From assembly GCF_900101165.1 (NCBI RefSeq), contig NZ_FNFK01000007.1:1-64000 (forward strand): DNA of 64,000 bases, read 5' to 3'. Position numbers and translations under genes: made by a program. This document shows, piece after piece, positions 50,067-58,388 of this stretch (its first letter is position 1; every line of letters starts with the position of its first letter). The notes below the pieces were generated by a model, which was not told the origin of the DNA, searched no databases, and saw only the letters and a program-made list of their open reading frames with translations. This stretch comes from Alkalibacterium thalassium. Lineage in GTDB: Bacteria; Bacillota; Bacilli; Lactobacillales; Carnobacteriaceae_A.

Positions 50067-50135
50067 TCCGCAAAAGCAATGAGTTATTATCTCATGCACT
50101 TAGTTGAAAAGCTGGGCTTTTCTCAGGTTGCGGAG
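50067..50135 (-). other. candidate three-way-junction RNA between rplK and rplA
   Basis: CTCCGCAA (50067-50074) pairs with TTGCGGAG (50128-50135), enclosing two hairpins: TGAG/CTCA (50081-50095) and GAAAAGC-TGG-GCTTTTC (50106-50122). No T-run follows. The fold may control the rplA/rplK ratio. Confidence 0.5.
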
Positions 50136-50159
50136 GCAGCAAGCAATGGGGTGAATTCA

Positions 50160-50585
50160 TTATCCTTCGACAGTGAATCCCATGCTACGTGCTGTACCTT
50201 CGACCATGCGCATAGCTGCTTCAACGTTAGCTGCGTTTAGGTCTTCCATTTTTGTTTCAGCGATCTCTTGTACTTGAGCGCGTGTTACAGATGCCACTTT
50301 TTTAGTGTTTGGTTCACCAGAACCAGACTCTACTCCAGCTGCTTTTTTAAGCAATACTGCTGCAGGTGGTGTTTTAGTGATAAATGTAAATGAACGGTCT
50401 TCATATACAGAAATAACTACAGGGATGATCATTCCTGCCTGGTCAGCTGTACGAGCGTTGAACTCTTTACAGAATCCCATGATGTTTACTTGCGCTTGTC
50501 CCAATGCTGGTCCTACTGGGGGAGCCGGATTAGCTTTCCCTGCAGGAATCTGCAGTTTCACGACGTTTACTACTTTCTTTGCCAC
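50160..50585 (-). CDS. rplK: 50S ribosomal protein L11
   Basis: L11 forms the GTPase-associated centre with 23S rRNA. The 141-aa protein starts [20 protein letters not shown] and has [20 protein letters not shown] plus the RNA-binding C-terminal domain. A leader with an L1-type site and a promoter at 50691-50719 precede it. Confidence 0.98.
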   Translation of the reverse strand: MAKKVVNVVKLQIPAGKANPAPPVGPALGQAQVNIMGFCKEFNARTADQAGMIIPVVISVYEDRSFTFITKTPPAAVLLKKAAGVESGSGEPNTKKVASVTRAQVQEIAETKMEDLNAANVEAAMRMVEGTARSMGFTVEG

Positions 50586-50614
50586 GAGACATACCTCCTT
50601 GATTTTGTCCGTGA

Positions 50615-50648
50615 GTGGTTAAATGAGGTTATAATTTTCCTCTCCCAC
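50615..50648 (-). promoter_or_regulatory. L1-type binding site in the rplK leader
   Basis: GTGG, GA, GAGG stem closed by CCTC over a 10-nt loop, ATTTAA, CCAC: the same two-stem asymmetric design as before rplA with different stem bases. This is likely the operator for L1 autoregulation. Confidence 0.75.
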
Positions 50649-50690
50649 TTCTGAGCATGCAAAATACACGTGTATAAGGCACACTGAAAT

Positions 50691-50719
50691 AGTTTACCAC
50701 TACTGTTCAGTTATTGCAA
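50691..50719 (-). promoter_or_regulatory. rplKA promoter
   Basis: TTGCAA (50714-50719) and TAAACT (50691-50696) with a 17-bp spacer and a TGG extension, immediately after the nusG stop. Confidence 0.75.
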
Positions 50720-50727
50720 CTGTTATT

Positions 50728-51282
50728 TTAATCATCCAGTTTGGAAATCTGGTTGTAGTCCAGTTCCGCATTGGTTTCACGTCCGAACATTTCAACAGAA
50801 GCTTTGATTTTTCCTTTTTCTGTTTCAAGCTCTGTAACGGTTCCTTCCATGCCGGCAAATGCTCCGCCAACAATCTTGATGCGTTCACCCAGCTCGACGT
50901 CCATTTCGATTTTACGTGGATTGATACCCATGCTGCGAAGGATCTGGTCGATTTCTTCCGGTAGAAGCGGTGACGGTTTACTTCCTGCTCCGTGCGACCC
51001 AACGAACCCGGTCACACCAGGTGTATTACGGACAACGTACCAGGCATCATCAGACATGATCATTTCAACCAGGACATATCCAGGGAATATCTTTTCTTTT
51101 TCCATTTTGGTCTTGCCGTCTTTCTCAGTAGTTGTTTCCTCTTCTGGAATAATGACTTGGAGAATACGTTCTTCCATGTTCATGCTTTTCGCACGGGATT
51201 CAAGGTTCTGTTTGACTTTGTTTTCATAACCGGAATACGTATGAAGCACGTACCAGGCTTTTGCACTTTCTAATTCGTTCAT
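50728..51282 (-). CDS. nusG: transcription termination/antitermination protein NusG
   Basis: NusG binds the RNA polymerase clamp and controls pausing and coupling to the ribosome. The 184-aa protein has an NGN domain (AKAWYVLHTYSGYENKVKQN at the N terminus, FPGYVLVEM) and a KOW domain (GERIKIVGGAFAGMEGTVTE). It is separated from secE by a terminator-like hairpin, so its expression may be uncoupled from secE. Confidence 0.97.
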   Translation of the reverse strand: MNELESAKAWYVLHTYSGYENKVKQNLESRAKSMNMEERILQVIIPEEETTTEKDGKTKMEKEKIFPGYVLVEMIMSDDAWYVVRNTPGVTGFVGSHGAGSKPSPLLPEEIDQILRSMGINPRKIEMDVELGERIKIVGGAFAGMEGTVTELETEKGKIKASVEMFGRETNAELDYNQISKLDD

Positions 51283-51317
51283 TGTAGACTCCTTTAGTTT
51301 ATCTTTTATTTGTCATA

Positions 51318-51357
51318 CTAAAAAAACCTTCTTCACTTTATGGAAGAAAGGTTTTTC
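51318..51357 (-). terminator. terminator or attenuator between secE and nusG
   Basis: AAACCTTTCTTC and GAAGAAGGTTT form a stem with a T-run (TTTTTTTAG) on the minus strand. An extended -10 (TGC-TATACT, about 51378-51383) lies upstream of it. A TTGACG-16-TAAAGT promoter overlaps the hairpin. Confidence 0.8.
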
Positions 51358-51419
51358 GTCAACTCTCGATACGTAGTATAGCATGCAGATAGTGAAAATG
51401 CTACTATCTTAAGCTGTTG

Positions 51420-51596
51420 TCAAATTATATTCAATAAAAAGCTGATGGCTGCATCTGCCGCATAAAAGAATACGCCGAAAAATGCCATAACGCCGAAAAC
51501 AGTTGCTGTATTTTTTTTCATCTCATCTTTTTTAGGCCATGTCGTCTCTTTCAGTTCATGTTTTACTTCACCAAAAAATGTTTTAACTTTGTTCAT
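51420..51596 (-). CDS. secE: preprotein translocase subunit SecE
   Basis: This 58-aa protein (MNKVKTFFGEVKHELKETTW, then PKKDEM and one hydrophobic segment) is the short Gram-positive SecE with a single membrane anchor. ELKETTWPKK is the conserved amphipathic motif that clamps SecY. It lies 55 nt after rpmG, the usual order, and AAGGAGTCC-type bases precede the ATG. Confidence 0.95.
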   Translation of the reverse strand: MNKVKTFFGEVKHELKETTWPKKDEMKKNTATVFGVMAFFGVFFYAADAAISFLLNII

Positions 51597-51651
51597 GAAG
51601 GACTCCTTCCACCTGAATCTTCCGGTTAGTTCGTATCAGTGCTCTGTTTCT

Positions 51652-51801
51652 TTATTTTGTTTCTCTGTGTAGTGTGTGCTTTTTACAGTAACGGCAGTAT
51701 TTTTTAATCTCAAGGCGCTCAGTACGTACTTTGGTTCCTACTTCCTTCGAATAGTTTCGGGATCCGCATTCAGTACAAGCCAATGCCAGTTTCTTTTTCA
51801 T
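51652..51801 (-). CDS. rpmG: 50S ribosomal protein L33 (zinc-binding form)
   Basis: The 49-aa protein [20 protein letters not shown] continues to [14 protein letters not shown]. The two CxxC pairs mark the zinc-containing L33. It precedes secE as in other Firmicutes. In Bacillus sigH lies directly upstream, but here apbE and the Gx-transporter gene lie between. Confidence 0.95.
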   Translation of the reverse strand: MKKKLALACTECGSRNYSKEVGTKVRTERLEIKKYCRYCKKHTLHRETK

Positions 51802-51887
51802 AGATTTATTTCCTCACTTCAAGGACTTATGTTTTAATTCATAGTCTTCTATACTTTACCATGCAGCAAAAAGCCTGTCAAATCGGC

Positions 51888-52946
51888 TTAGTTCATCATT
51901 TCAAAGTCATTGTCCCTGATTTCAATCTGATCATTGATGCCCTCGGAGGCATATATTTCCATCTCGTTAGTAATGTAGATCACTTCTACATCTTCAAGCC
52001 CATTGATGTAATCCAGTCCGTCTTCTACACCAAGGGAAAACGCAATGTTAACCAGCGCATCTGCATCCATAGCATTATCCGCAATGATGCTGATACCGGA
52101 GATGTTGTTGTCGATCGGAAAGCCAGTTTCCGGATCCATCAGATGATGATATTCGTCATCCCCGTCTCTGACAAGACGCTCATAGATTCCAGAAGTGACG
52201 ATCGCTCGGTCTGAAACGGGAACGATACCTAGTATTTCTCCGCGTTCCCCATAAGGATTCTGAATCCCGACGTTCCAGGGTTGATCTTCCCCTCGTGTGC
52301 TGTTACCAACAACCACGATGTCGCCACCCAGATCGACGATAGCCGTATTGACTCCTTCTTCCACTAATACACGTGCCGCTTCATCTGTAATGTATCCTTT
52401 TGCGATGGCTCCCAGGTCAAGGACCATGCCTTCTTCCTGAAGGTAGATCGTCTGTTCTGCTTCGTTCAGTTCCACCTTCTGATAATCGACCAGTGCAACT
52501 GCCTCAGCCAGTTCATTCGCTTCAGGTACTGCTGCATCGTCCTGTCCGATCCTCCACAAGCTAGTGACGGCACCGATGGTCGGATCAAAACTACCACCTG
52601 ATTCTTCTGCATAATACAGAGCACGTTCCATCACGTGGAACACTTCCTCTGAGACTTCAACCGGCTCGATTCCAGCCTGACGATTCACTTCAGAAATTTC
52701 AGATTCCGGGTTCTGCATCGCAAACAATTCATCCAACTCCTGCACGCGCTCGAACGCTTTGTCCAACGCCTCTTCCTGACCTTCATTATAAACTTTTATA
52801 TTTGCCACGGTCCCAAGTAGAAATTCTGTTCGATCATAGGGCTGATCAGCCAGTCCTCTAGGATCTTCTTCCTGACATCCCAGTAGTCCAAGAGACAGGA
52901 CAGGAACCATCAGCAGCACTTTCATTGTTTTAATTCTGGTATACAT
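51888..52946 (-). CDS. apbE: FAD:protein FMN transferase (ApbE lipoprotein)
   Basis: ApbE attaches FMN covalently to Thr residues of extracytoplasmic flavoproteins. The ATG at 52946 (352 aa) has AAGGA at good spacing. A lipobox LSLGLLGC gives lipidated Cys24, so it acts outside the membrane. GGSFDPTIGAVTSLWRIGQD, DLGAIAKGYITDEAA and the C-terminal NAMDADALVNIAFSLG are ApbE motifs. It is divergent from the Gx-transporter gene, a pairing seen in flavin-based electron-transfer loci. Its target flavoprotein is not in this window. Confidence 0.9.
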   Translation of the reverse strand: MYTRIKTMKVLLMVPVLSLGLLGCQEEDPRGLADQPYDRTEFLLGTVANIKVYNEGQEEALDKAFERVQELDELFAMQNPESEISEVNRQAGIEPVEVSEEVFHVMERALYYAEESGGSFDPTIGAVTSLWRIGQDDAAVPEANELAEAVALVDYQKVELNEAEQTIYLQEEGMVLDLGAIAKGYITDEAARVLVEEGVNTAIVDLGGDIVVVGNSTRGEDQPWNVGIQNPYGERGEILGIVPVSDRAIVTSGIYERLVRDGDDEYHHLMDPETGFPIDNNISGISIIADNAMDADALVNIAFSLGVEDGLDYINGLEDVEVIYITNEMEIYASEGINDQIEIRDNDFEMMN

Positions 52947-53016
52947 GTACATTGTCCTTCCATTCTTTTTCTCTGTACATCTTACATTAAAAGTATTACT
53001 CTGTCTATGTTTTCAC

Positions 53017-53054
53017 AAGATTAGATTGACATAATTTTGTTCTAATCTTTATGG
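53017..53054 (+). promoter_or_regulatory. promoter/operator region of the Gx-transporter gene
   Basis: A perfect TTGACA (53026-53031) is followed by weak TTATGG/TATGGC -10 candidates. AAGATTAGA (53017-53025) and TCTAATCTT (53041-53049) are exact inverted repeats that flank the -35, so regulator binding is likely. Confidence 0.5.
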
Positions 53055-53137
53055 CATGTGACAGGTATTTTGTGCGACAATAACAGGAGTAAAACCACAC
53101 ACTTGTGAACATAATGAACAAGAAAAGAAGGATAACC

Positions 53138-53710
53138 ATGACTCGAACTCAAAAAATGATATATATTTCACTTCTCTCGGCTCAAGCTGTGATTCTGGGA
53201 ATTGTTGAACGTAGCATCCCTTTCCCGTTTGCCTTTGCACCGGGAGCGAAACTGGGCGTTGCGAACCTGATCATCATTGTTGCCATCTATACGCTTCCCT
53301 TTAAAGACAGCATGAAAGTCGTCTGGATGCGTCTTTTAATGACGACCCTGCTTGGCGGAACGATTTCTACCTTTATGTACAGTACAGCTGGAGCGCTTCT
53401 CAGCTATGCCGGCATGCTCCTCGTAAAATTTATCGGTGGCAAGCGTGTCAGTATCATCGGGGTCAGTGCAACTGGCGGTATCCTGCACAATCTGGGGCAG
53501 CTGCTCGTTGCCAGTACCATTGCCCAGACCTGGACTGTGCTCCTGTATCTGCCGGTGCTCTCCTTTATGGGTATCCTGTCAGGAATCGCCATAGGAATCG
53601 CGGCCAACTTCCTGATGGAACATGTCACCACCATCCAGCGTTTCAAGAAGGCGCATGAAGAAAAAAAAAGTGACCGACGCAAGCAGAAAATGGCTGAGAC
53701 ACTGGCATAA
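53138..53710 (+). CDS. Gx transporter family protein (EetB/HepS-like)
   Basis: The 190-aa protein has five to six hydrophobic segments and the family's N-terminal block SIPFPFAFAPGAKLGVANLI, with GGILHNLGQLLVA further on. These proteins are annotated as heptaprenyl-diphosphate-synthase component I or, in Listeria, EetB, with links to demethylmenaquinone and extracellular electron transfer. I start it at 53138, where GAAGGATAACC precedes the ATG. A terminator lies 75 nt after the stop. Confidence 0.8.
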   Translation: MTRTQKMIYISLLSAQAVILGIVERSIPFPFAFAPGAKLGVANLIIIVAIYTLPFKDSMKVVWMRLLMTTLLGGTISTFMYSTAGALLSYAGMLLVKFIGGKRVSIIGVSATGGILHNLGQLLVASTIAQTWTVLLYLPVLSFMGILSGIAIGIAANFLMEHVTTIQRFKKAHEEKKSDRRKQKMAETLA

Positions 53711-53784
53711 GTTGTGTATCACAACAGGCTATCTAAATCATATGCAAAATAACTGCTACCTAATGTGGTTGAAATGTCTGTGAC

Positions 53785-53820
53785 GAACCCAGAGTATGAT
53801 TTAATCTGGGTTCTTTTTTA
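53785..53820 (+). terminator. terminator of the Gx-transporter gene
   Basis: AACCCAGA and TCTGGGTT form an 8-bp stem, followed by CTTTTTT on the plus strand. Confidence 0.85.
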
Positions 53821-53943
53821 TGTCTTCATTGCATTGATGACAGCAAGCTTAATCTTTTCACTAACAATCTATTCAACGCCATTAAACTTAGCTAGATAAG
53901 CTCTTCACTTTTATCATGTGCTTAATATTGATTGTAACAGGTC

Positions 53944-53990
53944 GAAAAAGGCGTTAATCTACAAACGAGTGTGAAGATTAATGCCTTTTC
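53944..53990. terminator. hairpin after sigH, probably bidirectional
   Basis: AAAAGGCGTTAATCT and AGATTAATGCCTTTT form a 15-bp stem with one wobble and a 14-nt loop. T residues follow on both strands. It lies about 140 nt after the sigma-gene stop. The rest of the 53711-54127 spacer shows no gene. Confidence 0.65.
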
Positions 53991-54127
53991 TAGAATGATT
54001 AAGTTTAGACTGAAAAAATACTTCTCCTGCCCCAAACTTATTAAACTATGAAGCTGAAAAACCCTACCTCGTTTCTGAAACTATTTCAAAGAACCTACTA
54101 TTACATAAGCGCCTGTCCTATTATTTC

Positions 54128-54751
54128 CTAAAGAAATAACTTCCTAAATTTTTCGGTACAGCGATGTTTAGCATTTACTACTTTTTTCCGACTACATTTC
54201 AATTCTTCGGCAATACTGTCATAGGTATGTCCTTTATAGCACAACACACACACTTCTCTCTCAAACGGGGACAAATATACCAGATAATTCTCTACGGTTT
54301 CTTCAATGATCGGCCAATCTTCAGGTCCCGGACTGCTAAAGGACTCTGAAAGCTGAAGGCCGGATTCTTCAATCATGCCATCTAGTGACAAGGCATCACG
54401 AATGGATTGTCTTTTTAACGCATTATTCCACCTAATCAGCCGGTTGAAGTGATTATCCATACAAAGGCAGATGTACTGGTTGAACGTCATCCCTTTATTG
54501 AATTCATATTTCTGAGAAGATTCGACAAGGACAAGGCACGCCTCCTGATAAAGATCATCTCGATCGTAACCTTTTATGTACCGTCTGACTATCGCTCTAT
54601 TGATTAATATTTGACATCTGTCTAGCAGAACAGGAAAGGCACTGTGGTCACCCGACTGTATCTGATAGATCAAAGAATCATTGATCGGATCAATGATGTC
54701 TCTATATGGCTTTTTTTTACTCGGTGTGTTAGTCACTGGGTTAGTCTGCAT
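54128..54751 (-). CDS. sigH: RNA polymerase sigma factor, SigH/ComX-like
   Basis: The 207-aa protein is a small sigma-70-type factor. It has a region 2 (DDLYQEACLVLVESSQKYEF, MTFNQYICLCM) and a region 4 helix-turn-helix (LSPFEREVCVLCYKGHTYDS and IAEELKCSRKKVVNAKHRC). Position after rae1 and before rpmG-secE-nusG matches Bacillus sigH. In Lactobacillales the orthologue drives competence genes. I start it at 54751 because AGAAGGAG is eight bases upstream; the longer frame begins with TTG. A cre box overlaps its start site of transcription. Confidence 0.85.
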   Translation of the reverse strand: MQTNPVTNTPSKKKPYRDIIDPINDSLIYQIQSGDHSAFPVLLDRCQILINRAIVRRYIKGYDRDDLYQEACLVLVESSQKYEFNKGMTFNQYICLCMDNHFNRLIRWNNALKRQSIRDALSLDGMIEESGLQLSESFSSPGPEDWPIIEETVENYLVYLSPFEREVCVLCYKGHTYDSIAEELKCSRKKVVNAKHRCTEKFRKLFL

Positions 54752-54821
54752 CCATTTTTCTCCTTCTGTAGATTGTTTGGTCAATTACAGAATAGGACAT
54801 TTTCAAGTAGTAGTCTGTTTC

Positions 54822-54869
54822 ATTGAAAGCGTTTCAATTATTATACTATCCAAATGTTAATATAGTCAT
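54822..54869 (-). promoter_or_regulatory. sigH promoter with CcpA-type cre box
   Basis: TATAAT (54840-54845) and ATGACT (54864-54869) are spaced by 18 bp on the minus strand. TGAAAGCGTTTCA (54824-54836), a full cre match and palindrome, begins just after the -10 and covers the expected start site, a classic repression position. Confidence 0.8.
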
Positions 54870-54922
54870 TAAAGTTATTGAGATTGTGAGACATTTCTCA
54901 TGAAAAGCGACTGAAAAATAAA

Positions 54923-54963
54923 CCTTATACCTAAAGATGTCATATTCGATCAATAGTATAAGG
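54923..54963 (-). terminator. terminator after rae1
   Basis: CCTTATAC and GTATAAGG pair across a 25-nt loop, followed by TTTATTTTTC on the minus strand. It separates rae1 from the sigH promoter. Confidence 0.65.
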
Positions 54964-54975
54964 CTTACTTTATGA

Positions 54976-55515
54976 TTATTTTTCATCTAAAGACCTTGCA
55001 ATCATCTGCTGATACAAGCTCTCCAATTGCTTCTTGTCTTTATCTTTAAGGGGAGAATTACGCGAGCGGTTCTGCATCCGGTAGACGGCACTGTCGATGG
55101 CGATCTTTTTCTTCGCGCTCTGGACATCTTTATAGAGCTCATTAGCTGACTTGCGGGTCGCGCCTTTCTGGAAGATGATCCACTGTTCGGCAAGATCGGA
55201 CGTGGCGACCTGTACATGGGTGATCAGAAGATTTTCTTCTCCGACTGCTTTTTCAATGAAACTGTCAGCTGTCTCGCCTTCGCTTGTGAAGATGACCGTC
55301 ACTTCATACTTATCGTAACGTTGTGCTATGCCAGGAACCAGCTGAGCATCAAAGACCATCCTGACTTCGATGCCTTCGTATTTAGCGTAGTTGCTCAACT
55401 CATTAAGCAGGTAGTCTCTGGCATCCGCCATCTTGTCCTGTCGCTTCAGCTTAGCCAGATCCGGCCAGGCTCCGATCATATTGTACCCGTCTACATACAG
55501 CAGTTCCTTCTTCAC
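54976..55515 (-). CDS. rae1: NYN-domain ribosome-associated endoribonuclease Rae1 (YacP)
   Basis: In Bacillus Rae1 cleaves mRNA in the ribosomal A site. The 179-aa protein has the PIN-like NYN core: YVDGYNMIGAWPDL (Asp9), RMVFDAQLVPG, TADSFIEKAVG and VATSDLAEQWI, the acidic residues of the catalytic pocket. It follows rlmB by 50 nt, as in Bacillus. Confidence 0.9.
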   Translation of the reverse strand: MKKELLYVDGYNMIGAWPDLAKLKRQDKMADARDYLLNELSNYAKYEGIEVRMVFDAQLVPGIAQRYDKYEVTVIFTSEGETADSFIEKAVGEENLLITHVQVATSDLAEQWIIFQKGATRKSANELYKDVQSAKKKIAIDSAVYRMQNRSRNSPLKDKDKKQLESLYQQMIARSLDEK

Positions 55516-55565
55516 GTCACTCTACTCCTCTCGTTATTAATAGATTTTACTCATTAGACTTATTC

Positions 55566-56399
55566 TTAAAGGGCATGTCTTTTCCGGTAAACTTCATACA
55601 TTAATAGTCCTGAAGCGACACCGGCATTTAAACTCTGGACATGTCCTACCATCGGGATAGACAGGGTCTCGTCTACTTTGTCTTTGACCAGTCTGGAGAT
55701 TCCTTTTCCTTCGTTCCCGATGACCAAACCAACTGGAGATGACACGTCCCAGTGACGGTAGTCTTTGCCTTTCATGTCCGTTCCGAAAATCCACAAGCCA
55801 CGATCCTTCAGCTCGTCGATGGTCGTCGCCATGTTCGTGACGCGTGCCACAAGCACATGTTCGATTGCTCCAGCTGAAGCTTTCGCAACGGTCGATGTCA
55901 AACCGACAGCTCGTCTTTTGGGAATGATGACGCCGTGTACCCCGCTGGCATCGGCAGTTCTCAAGATAGACCCCAAATTATGCGGGTCTTCGATCCCGTC
56001 CAGCAGCAGGAAGAAAGGCTGTTCATTTTTCTTTTCTGCCAGTTCAAATAGTTCATCGATCGAGGCGTAGTTCACCGGACTAGTCGCTAAGACCAGACCC
56101 TGGTGATTGCCTCCATCGGACAAGGTATCCAGTTTAGATTTAGGCACAAAAGACAGCTGTACTTTTCTTTTCTTAGCTTCAGAAAGAATACTGCTGATCT
56201 TGCCGCCTTCCAGACCGTCCTGAACAAAGAGTTTGTTGACATCACGGTCGGACTTCAATGTTTCCAGAACCGGGTTTCTGCCGTAGACCATCTCGTCTGA
56301 CTCCACTGCTTCGCTGCTTTCCTGCGGCTTTCTGGCCTGTGGTTTGTTCGTGTGTAAACCCCCTTTGCCTGTTCGTTTATGATTCGGTTTTTTTGGCAT
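55566..56399 (-). CDS. rlmB: 23S rRNA (guanosine-2'-O-)-methyltransferase RlmB
   Basis: RlmB methylates the ribose of a P-loop guanosine in 23S rRNA. The 277-aa protein (start at 56399, AAGGAG eight bases upstream) has a basic leader of about 40 residues and a substrate-binding domain from VYGRNPVLETL. Its SPOUT-fold domain has LDGIEDPHNLGSILRTADAS, IGNEGKGIS and IPMVGHVQSLNAGVASGLLM. It lies 18 nt after mrnC. Confidence 0.93.
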   Translation of the reverse strand: MPKKPNHKRTGKGGLHTNKPQARKPQESSEAVESDEMVYGRNPVLETLKSDRDVNKLFVQDGLEGGKISSILSEAKKRKVQLSFVPKSKLDTLSDGGNHQGLVLATSPVNYASIDELFELAEKKNEQPFFLLLDGIEDPHNLGSILRTADASGVHGVIIPKRRAVGLTSTVAKASAGAIEHVLVARVTNMATTIDELKDRGLWIFGTDMKGKDYRHWDVSSPVGLVIGNEGKGISRLVKDKVDETLSIPMVGHVQSLNAGVASGLLMYEVYRKRHAL

Positions 56400-56417
56400 G
56401 TGCACCGCTCCTTTCCT

Positions 56418-56816
56418 TTATCTTTCCTCTATTGCCTGGATGCACCAGTTTGTCAGTTCATTCAGACGGTCGGACTGCTCCGTTAAATGGAGGTAGCCCA
56501 TGACTGCCTCAAAGCCCGTCGAATAGCTGTAGGTCTGTGCATCCGTATTTTTAGCTTTTGTATAGCTTTTTGCATTACGTCCTCGTTTGAAATAATCAAT
56601 TTCTTCCTGAGTCAGCTGGTCCGCTTCCATCAGTGCCTGAATCAGATAAGCCTGAGCTTTAGCTGAGACATAAGTCGTGGCCTTTGTATGCAGCACATTT
56701 GGCTTAGTCTGACCTTGAGCAATCAGATGCTCTCTAATTCTGAGTTCATAAATGGCATCTCCCAGATAAGCGAGTGCCAGCCCATTCAGCAGACGCGGGT
56801 CCGCTGCTTTACTCAT
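56418..56816 (-). CDS. mrnC: mini-ribonuclease III
   Basis: Mini-III matures 23S rRNA ends and is an RNase III domain without the dsRNA-binding domain. The 132-aa protein starts inside the end of cysS (8-nt overlap), with AAAGGGGAAG upstream. The catalytic helix [15 protein letters not shown] (Asp20, Glu24), [13 protein letters not shown] and FKRGRNAK are present. Confidence 0.93.
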   Translation of the reverse strand: MSKAADPRLLNGLALAYLGDAIYELRIREHLIAQGQTKPNVLHTKATTYVSAKAQAYLIQALMEADQLTQEEIDYFKRGRNAKSYTKAKNTDAQTYSYSTGFEAVMGYLHLTEQSDRLNELTNWCIQAIEER

Positions 56817-58227
56817 GGCCGCTTCCCCTTTTCCATCTGACTCCTTGAGCAGTGTCTTCAAGAATGATGTTCTGATCTTTAAGCTGATCCCTGATCTCAT
56901 CCGCACGATGGAAGTTCCGGTCTTTCCTGGCTTGTTCTCTCTCTTCTATCAGCGCTTCGATATCTGAATCCAACAAGTCTTCTTCAACAGACAAGCTGAT
57001 TCCAAAGATGCTCATCAGCTCTTCAAGAATATTGAGACTTGCTTCCAGCACTTGTCCGGAAACATCCTCTTCTTCCACGTAACGGTTGATAAATCGGACC
57101 AGATCATATACAACAGTGATGCCGTTCTGCGTCTGGAAGTCATCATCCATCTGTTTAATGAACTGATTTCTGAACTGATCAATCTGATCCATCAGGGATT
57201 GCTCATCGTCAGTCTGTTCAGCTGCCTGATCCAGTCTATGGCTCGCATTGAAGTAAGCGGTCTGGATGCGGTTGAGATTCGTCTTCGCTTCCTCGATTGC
57301 ATCCAGGGAGTAGTTGATCGGTCGTCTGTAATGAGCCGTAGACATGAAGAAACGCAAGGCTTTAGGATCATGCTGCGCTCTCAGGTCTTTCAGAAGCACA
57401 AAGTTCCCTAAAGATTTACTCATTTTTTCATCGTCCATTGTAACAAATCCGTTATGGATCCAGTAATTGGCAAAGGTCTTGTGCGTCTTGGCTTCTGTCT
57501 GAGCAATTTCATTCTCATGATGCGGGAAAGTCAGATCCTGACCGCCGGCATGAATGTCGATCGTATCTCCGAGATATTTTGTAGCCATGACTGAGCATTC
57601 GATATGCCAGCCCGGTCGACCTTGCCCCCAAGGAGACTCCCAGCTGATTTCGCCTTCTTTCGCTGCTTTCCATAAAGCAAAGTCGAGAGGATCCTCTTTC
57701 TTGGATGTTTCATCACCAAGCCTGTTGCTCGCTCCGGACTCCAGTTCATCTAATGAAATGCGGCTCAGCTGGCCATATTTTTCAAATTTACGTGTTCTGT
57801 AATAGACATCTCCGTCAGACGAATAGGCAAAGTCATTGTCAATCAAAGCTTCGATAAACGTGATGATGTCGGGAATAGACTCCATTACACGTGGCGTATG
57901 ATTCGGTTTCTGAACCTCTAGCGCTTCTGTGTCATCAAAGAATGCGTCAATAAAAGTCTCAGCTACTTCCGGAGCCGTCTTGCCCAATTCAGCAGCTGCT
58001 CGAATGATTTTGTCATCAACATCCGTGAAGTTGGAGACATAATCGACATCGTAGCCTCTGTAGGTGAAGTATCGGCGGATGGTGTCGAACGCGACGGTAC
58101 TTCTAGCATTGCCTATATGAATGTAATTGTATACCGTTGGTCCGCAGACATACATCTTGACCTTTCCTTCTTCTAAAGGTGTAAATTTCTCTTTCTGACG
58201 AGTCAATGTATTGTACAGTTGAATCAT
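56809..58227 (-). CDS. cysS: cysteine--tRNA ligase
   Basis: CysS charges tRNA-Cys. The ATG at 58227 (472 aa, [15 protein letters not shown]) has AAGGAG upstream and restores the family's N terminus. Cys28 and later Cys/His ligate zinc. HIGH is HIGNARS (37-43) and KMSKS is KMSKSLGNF. The usual cysE neighbour between gltX and cysS is missing. A gltX terminator lies in front. Confidence 0.96.
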   Translation of the reverse strand: MIQLYNTLTRQKEKFTPLEEGKVKMYVCGPTVYNYIHIGNARSTVAFDTIRRYFTYRGYDVDYVSNFTDVDDKIIRAAAELGKTAPEVAETFIDAFFDDTEALEVQKPNHTPRVMESIPDIITFIEALIDNDFAYSSDGDVYYRTRKFEKYGQLSRISLDELESGASNRLGDETSKKEDPLDFALWKAAKEGEISWESPWGQGRPGWHIECSVMATKYLGDTIDIHAGGQDLTFPHHENEIAQTEAKTHKTFANYWIHNGFVTMDDEKMSKSLGNFVLLKDLRAQHDPKALRFFMSTAHYRRPINYSLDAIEEAKTNLNRIQTAYFNASHRLDQAAEQTDDEQSLMDQIDQFRNQFIKQMDDDFQTQNGITVVYDLVRFINRYVEEEDVSGQVLEASLNILEELMSIFGISLSVEEDLLDSDIEALIEEREQARKDRNFHRADEIRDQLKDQNIILEDTAQGVRWKRGSGHE

Positions 58228-58312
58228 GCATCCTGACTCCTTTCTCTTTTCATTTAGTCTCATTATACAAGAATCAGACTCGACTTGCTTCTGATTCCTT
58301 TTTCAGTCAATG

Positions 58313-58359
58313 GAAAAGCCACGCAAGCCGTTTGAAAAACAGTCCGGCTGCATGGCTTT
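58313..58359 (-). terminator. gltX terminator
   Basis: AAAGCCATGCAGCCG pairs with CGGCTTGCGTGGCTTT with small mismatches, followed by TTCC on the minus strand. It lies 30 nt after the gltX stop. Confidence 0.75.
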
Positions 58360-58388
58360 ATCCTGCCTTACTTATCTCTGATCAGTTT

